Assembly: GCA_030427255.1 (NCBI GenBank)
Contig: JAUHWY010000010.1
Coordinates: 1 to 64,000 of the forward strand
Origin: Bacteroidia bacterium
Lineage (GTDB): Bacteria > Bacteroidota > Bacteroidia > CAIKAF01
Length of the DNA: 64,000 bases
Direction of reading: 5' to 3'
The notes under the pieces: model-generated
The model's database searches: none
What the model was told of the DNA's origin: nothing
What the model saw: only the letters and a program-made list of their open reading frames with translations
Part shown: in pieces, positions 61,213 through 64,000 of the stretch
How positions within the stretch are numbered: the first letter of the stretch is position 1
Layout of the letters: each line of letters starts with the position of its first letter
Program-made: the position numbers and the translations under genes

Positions 61213-62070
61213 ATGCAAAGCTATCATATTCGTTTAAACCGGGAGCTCTACAGCCTTCAAAAGCCAAAGCTTATGGCTATTTTGAATGTTACTCCCGATT
61301 CGTTTTACCGCCAAAGCAGGGTTACCGAAGAGGCGGCTTTAGACCAGGCACTTAGCTCTGCCGTGGAGGGAGGGGCAGACTTGCTCGACCTTGGCGGCAT
61401 GTCCAGCCGCCCCGGTGCCGAGGTCTTGCCCGAAGAAGTGGAGTGGGAGCGCTTGCGTTCGGTGCTGCAAAGGGTTCAAGCCTTGGGCATAGATTTGCCT
61501 TTGTCGGTCGATACTTGGCGGCTGAATGTGGCTCAACGTGCCGTGGATATGGGGGTGCATTTAATCAACGATATTTCCGGAGGTTTAGCCGACCCTCGCT
61601 TGCCGGAATGGGCTGCGGCCCAAGCCTTGCCTTATGTAGTTATGCACCGACAAGGAGATTCTAAAACCATGCAAAAAAATCCGGTGTACGGCCATGTGCT
61701 GCTGGAAGTTACCGAGTGGCTCAGCCGGAGGCTACATCATTTGCATAGCTTGGGTTTGCACGACACCCTTGTGGATCCCGGTTTTGGTTTTGGGAAAACC
61801 TTGGAGCACAACTTGTGCTTATTTAATGGTTTGTCCCACATTAAAGAAATGTGTGAAAGGCCTCTTTTGGTGGGGATTTCGCGCAAGCGCATGGTGCAAC
61901 AAGCCAGTGGCGTAGATGCGCCGGAACAGGCTTTGGCTGGTAGTTTGGCCGGTGCCGTACTGGCCTTGGAACAAGGAGCCGATGTGTTGCGCGTGCACGA
62001 TGTGGCCGAAACCCGCCAAGCCATAGACTTTTGGTGGGCTTGCCGCCAACAAAAACAAGCAGAACCATGA
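61213..62070 (+). CDS. folP: dihydropteroate synthase
   Basis: Couples p-aminobenzoate to dihydropterin pyrophosphate in folate synthesis; the target of sulfonamides. The 285-residue TIM-barrel has ILNVTPDSFY (usually ...DSFSDGG, here altered to DSFYRQSR), LLDLGGMSSRPGAE, SVDTWR, LINDISGG, and GFGFGKT. It starts at ATG 61213, 21 bp from the divergent DUF1599 gene, and its TGA overlaps cdaA (ATGA). Confidence 0.95.
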   Translation: MQSYHIRLNRELYSLQKPKLMAILNVTPDSFYRQSRVTEEAALDQALSSAVEGGADLLDLGGMSSRPGAEVLPEEVEWERLRSVLQRVQALGIDLPLSVDTWRLNVAQRAVDMGVHLINDISGGLADPRLPEWAAAQALPYVVMHRQGDSKTMQKNPVYGHVLLEVTEWLSRRLHHLHSLGLHDTLVDPGFGFGKTLEHNLCLFNGLSHIKEMCERPLLVGISRKRMVQQASGVDAPEQALAGSLAGAVLALEQGADVLRVHDVAETRQAIDFWWACRQQKQAEP

Positions 62071-62885
62071 GTTTTTTGCAGTTTATTCAGTGGCAATGGG
62101 TCGATTTGGTCGACATCCTGCTGGTGGCCGTACTTTTTTACCAGGTTTATGTGCTCATTCGCGGAACACAAGCCTTGCGGATTTTTGCCGGAATGCTCAT
62201 TATTTATGTGGTTTACCTTACCGTCGATGCCTTGCAAATGCGTTTGCTCAGTCAAATTTTAGGGCAGTTTATCGGGGTTGGGGTCATTGCGCTTATCATT
62301 GTGTTTCAGCAAGAAATTCGCCGCTTTTTGCTATTGCTTGGCAACACCGGCAAACACAACCGCCGCCGATTTGTGCGCGCTATGTTTAGCGGTCGCTGGG
62401 CTTGGACCGATCGCTCAAGTTTGGATTATAAGGAGTTGGCGGCTGCCTTAAAAGCCCTTTCTCAGTCGCGTACCGGTGGGCTGCTGGTTTTTGTCCGCGA
62501 AAACGGCTTGGGATTTTATTTGAAGTCCGGGCAAACCCTAGAAGCACGATTTTCTAGCCTGCTGGTGCAGCAAATTTTTTACAACAACACTCCTTTGCAC
62601 GACGGGGCGGTACTCATTAAAGGCAACACGCTTCGTGCAGCCAAATGTATTTTGCCCATTACCGAAAAGGTTGATTTTCCCGATCATTTGGGCTTGCGTC
62701 ACCGTGCCGCGGCAGGCATTACCGAAGTTTCCGATGCTTTGGCTTTGGTGGTTTCCGAACAGACCGGACAAATCAGTTGGAGCCAAGGTGGGTTGTTGGA
62801 AGAGGACGTAACCATAGAAGAAGCCATAGATAAGCTACGGCAACTTCTCAAAAGTCCCGGCAAAGAAGCCGATTCGGGAGCTTAG
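62067..62885 (+). CDS. cdaA: diadenylate cyclase CdaA
   Basis: A membrane enzyme that makes cyclic di-AMP from ATP. The 272-residue protein has N-terminal helices (about 12-80) and a DAC domain with DGA at 179-181 (PLHDGAVLIKGN) and RHR at 211-213 (GLRHRAAAGITE). No CdaR- or GlmM-type regulator gene is adjacent. It is coupled to folP by a 4-bp overlap. Confidence 0.95.
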   Translation: MSFLQFIQWQWVDLVDILLVAVLFYQVYVLIRGTQALRIFAGMLIIYVVYLTVDALQMRLLSQILGQFIGVGVIALIIVFQQEIRRFLLLLGNTGKHNRRRFVRAMFSGRWAWTDRSSLDYKELAAALKALSQSRTGGLLVFVRENGLGFYLKSGQTLEARFSSLLVQQIFYNNTPLHDGAVLIKGNTLRAAKCILPITEKVDFPDHLGLRHRAAAGITEVSDALALVVSEQTGQISWSQGGLLEEDVTIEEAIDKLRQLLKSPGKEADSGA

Positions 62886-63133
62886 TCGCGCCCTTTGAGT
62901 TTCCGAACCGCAGGCAAAAAGTGGCCGTGCATGCCGTCGAACAGCTCTTTTACTTTTTCTAGAAAAGCCTCATCTACCAATCGTCGAATATCTGCGGGCC
63001 CTTCTGCCATATCCGGGGTGAATTTGTACACTTGCTCGTAAGGGCCGGCCTCCACCCGCAACAAATGCTTGTCGTTCATTTTCATAATGGTTATCCGAAA
63101 CACCGGATGCTCAATTTGATCAATGGTTCTCAT
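62882..63133 (-). CDS. small conserved protein of unknown function
   Basis: An 83-residue protein from ATG 63133 (MRTIDQIEHPVFRITIMKMNDK...), ending KVKELFDGMHGHFLPAVRKLKG. It has mixed beta/alpha patterning, one domain and no signal peptide. It overlaps the maf stop by 14 bp and convergent cdaA by 4 bp, and is similar in layout to a short family often near maf in Bacteroidota. I cannot name it. Confidence 0.65.
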   Translation of the reverse strand: MRTIDQIEHPVFRITIMKMNDKHLLRVEAGPYEQVYKFTPDMAEGPADIRRLVDEAFLEKVKELFDGMHGHFLPAVRKLKGRD

Positions 63134-63710
63134 GGCAAAATGCACTTAATGTGGCATACACAGCCTGCGTGGGCAGACCCATAATATTGTAAAAGCAGCC
63201 TTCGATTTTTTCTACGCCGGCCATCCCTATAAATTCCTGAATACCATAAGCCCCGGCCTTGTCCAATGGCCTAAACCGACTTACGTAATAATGAATGAGG
63301 TCCTCCGAAAGCGGAGCCATATGCACCACCGACCGAACCGATTGGCACCTTTGTTGCTCTCCCCAAGACAAAGCAAAGCCGGTAACCACCTCATGCCGGC
63401 GACCACTTAAGTGCCGCAGCATGGCCTTGGCTTCTTCCTCGTCCGCGGGCTTAGCCAGCAACTTTCCGTCGATAGAAACTACCGTATCCGCGGTAAGCAG
63501 CAAAAGCTTGGGAGAATCTTGCAAGTCTCGGTAAAAAGGAACGGCCTTTTGAGCCGCCAAGGATTCGGCCGCCGCCCCGGCTTCCATATTTTCCGGAACT
63601 TCCTCATCCACAGGCCGAACCTCCACAGAAAACTTCAAGCCCAGGCCCTCCAGCAACTCCTTGCGTCGCGGCGACCCGGAACCCAAGACCAAACGGTAGG
63701 GAAGTGCCAT
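63120..63710 (-). CDS. maf: Maf-type nucleoside triphosphate pyrophosphatase
   Basis: Hydrolyses dTTP, UTP or modified nucleotides to prevent their incorporation. The 196-residue protein from ATG 63710 has LGSGSPRRKELLEGLG, LTADTVVSIDGKLLAKP and DKAGAYGIQEF...IEGCFYNIMGLP, all hallmark Maf motifs. An in-frame ATG at 63722 is also possible, but the -7 box lies only 4 bp before it. Confidence 0.93.
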   Translation of the reverse strand: MALPYRLVLGSGSPRRKELLEGLGLKFSVEVRPVDEEVPENMEAGAAAESLAAQKAVPFYRDLQDSPKLLLLTADTVVSIDGKLLAKPADEEEAKAMLRHLSGRRHEVVTGFALSWGEQQRCQSVRSVVHMAPLSEDLIHYYVSRFRPLDKAGAYGIQEFIGMAGVEKIEGCFYNIMGLPTQAVYATLSAFCHENH

Positions 63711-63726
63711 TGAGTATTGCATGGGG

Positions 63727-63734
63727 CAAAGATA
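63727..63734 (-). promoter_or_regulatory. -7 box of maf
   Basis: TATCTTTG on the minus strand matches TAnnTTTG, 16 bp before ATG 63710, or 4 bp before ATG 63722. Confidence 0.45.
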
Positions 63735-63753
63735 GTAAGTCCTTAATGGCTTT

Positions 63754-63889
63754 GGGCGGCTTTTCCGTCTCTGCCTGCAACTCCTCCTTTGGGCAGCACG
63801 CCCGGCTAGGGCATGCGTGGGCTTCGTTCCTCAGCCTCCGCTGCCCAAGCCGAGGCGGCTGCCCAAACTGCGGGGTTTCCGGCGCCGCC
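63754..63889. repeat. GC-rich folded intergenic element, copy J
   Basis: Ends GGCGGC (63755-63760) and GCCGCC (63884-63889). A perfect 10-bp stem pairs TTTGGGCAGC (63788-63797) with GCTGCCCAAA (63858-63867). It sits between divergent genes, as copies B and E do. It shows fewer shared sequence modules. Confidence 0.55.
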
Positions 63890-63916
63890 GGGCCGCGTCT
63901 ATCTAAGTCAATTTTC

Positions 63917-63924
63917 TACCTTTG
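63917..63924 (+). promoter_or_regulatory. -7 box before the partial gene at the right edge
   Basis: TACCTTTG matches TAnnTTTG. It is 3 bp before an ATG at 63928 and 15 bp before a second at 63940, which favours the second ATG. Confidence 0.4.
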
Positions 63925-63939
63925 GCCATGGCTGATCTT

Positions 63940-64000
63940 ATGGCAGAACCCAGAAAAGGAGCACGCTCCATAAAAGAAATCCCGACCGAGGTTTTAATGG
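63940..64000 (+). CDS. 5' end of an unidentified gene, cut by the window edge
   Basis: About 20 codons from ATG 63940 (MAEPRKGARSIKEIPTEVL...) remain open to the edge; an in-frame ATG at 63928 is also possible. A -7 box precedes it, so it is probably a real gene, but too little is present to name a family. Confidence 0.4.
   Translation, partial: MAEPRKGARSIKEIPTEVLM

Noticed and set aside
1-64000. CRISPR array, rRNA, tRNA, prophage or insertion sequence
   Set aside because: No regularly spaced repeat array, RNA gene, transposase or phage gene was recognised in the reading.

Overview
The window is chromosomal DNA from a member of the Bacteroidota, most likely near Flavobacteriales; lower ranks cannot be fixed from sequence alone. 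Support comes from Bacteroidota-type gene neighbourhoods (recF with a short DUF721/DciA-like gene, a TPR gene and ribH; rho beside a DUF4293 gene; dnaA near a low-molecular-weight phosphatase and an RsmI-like gene; DUF1599, folP and cdaA with a BT_3928-type DoxX gene), from a Rho with a long charged N-terminal insertion, and from many TAnnTTTG -7 promoter boxes. No rRNA, tRNA, CRISPR array, transposase or phage gene was seen. Most of the window is housekeeping DNA in short, translationally coupled operons.

Layout. 1-9.4 kb: ABC permease, PrxQ peroxiredoxin, ribH, TPR protein, recF and DUF721, M23/LysM hydrolase, DUF4293, rho. 9.4-16.6 kb: a redox and thiol region with a cyclic-nucleotide-domain histidine kinase, a response regulator fused to a thioredoxin-reductase-like flavoprotein, ergothioneine-type egtB and egtD separated by a small secreted protein, then mpl. 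16.9-30.4 kb: clpB, an exported protein, an RsmI-like methylase, LMW-PTP, a tandem universal stress protein, dnaA, a split 5'-nucleotidase, pckA, an M32 carboxypeptidase and DUF423. 30.6-43.1 kb: saccharopine dehydrogenase, fabH, M48 and M1 peptidases, rpmB, HMG-CoA lyase, pyrD, envelope proteins, gpmA, a phosphatase, an AAA ATPase and a RecQ helicase.

43.3-51.2 kb holds the most interesting locus. Eight overlapping genes encode a flavoprotein, a methyltransferase, a type III polyketide synthase, an enoyl-reductase-like SDR, a FabZ-like dehydratase, a FabF-like ketosynthase, an acyl carrier protein and a short phosphopantetheinyl-transferase-like protein, preceded by an unknown exported protein. 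I infer that a dedicated type II fatty-acid-like line makes an acyl starter, the type III PKS extends and cyclises it, and the flavoprotein and methyltransferase tailor the product (an alkylpyrone, alkylresorcinol or related lipid). No dedicated ketoreductase is present.

51.4-64 kb: outer-membrane protein, MATE exporter, RlmI-like methyltransferase, YceI lipoprotein with an operator-like palindrome, tail-less SSB, thioredoxin-like protein, oligopeptide-type permease, DoxX-like protein, DUF1599, folP, cdaA and maf.

A second notable feature is a family of about ten GC-rich, strongly folded intergenic elements of 130-180 bp spread through the window. They share short sequence modules and hairpins with compensatory changes. 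Two near-identical copies in opposite orientation flank the polyketide locus.
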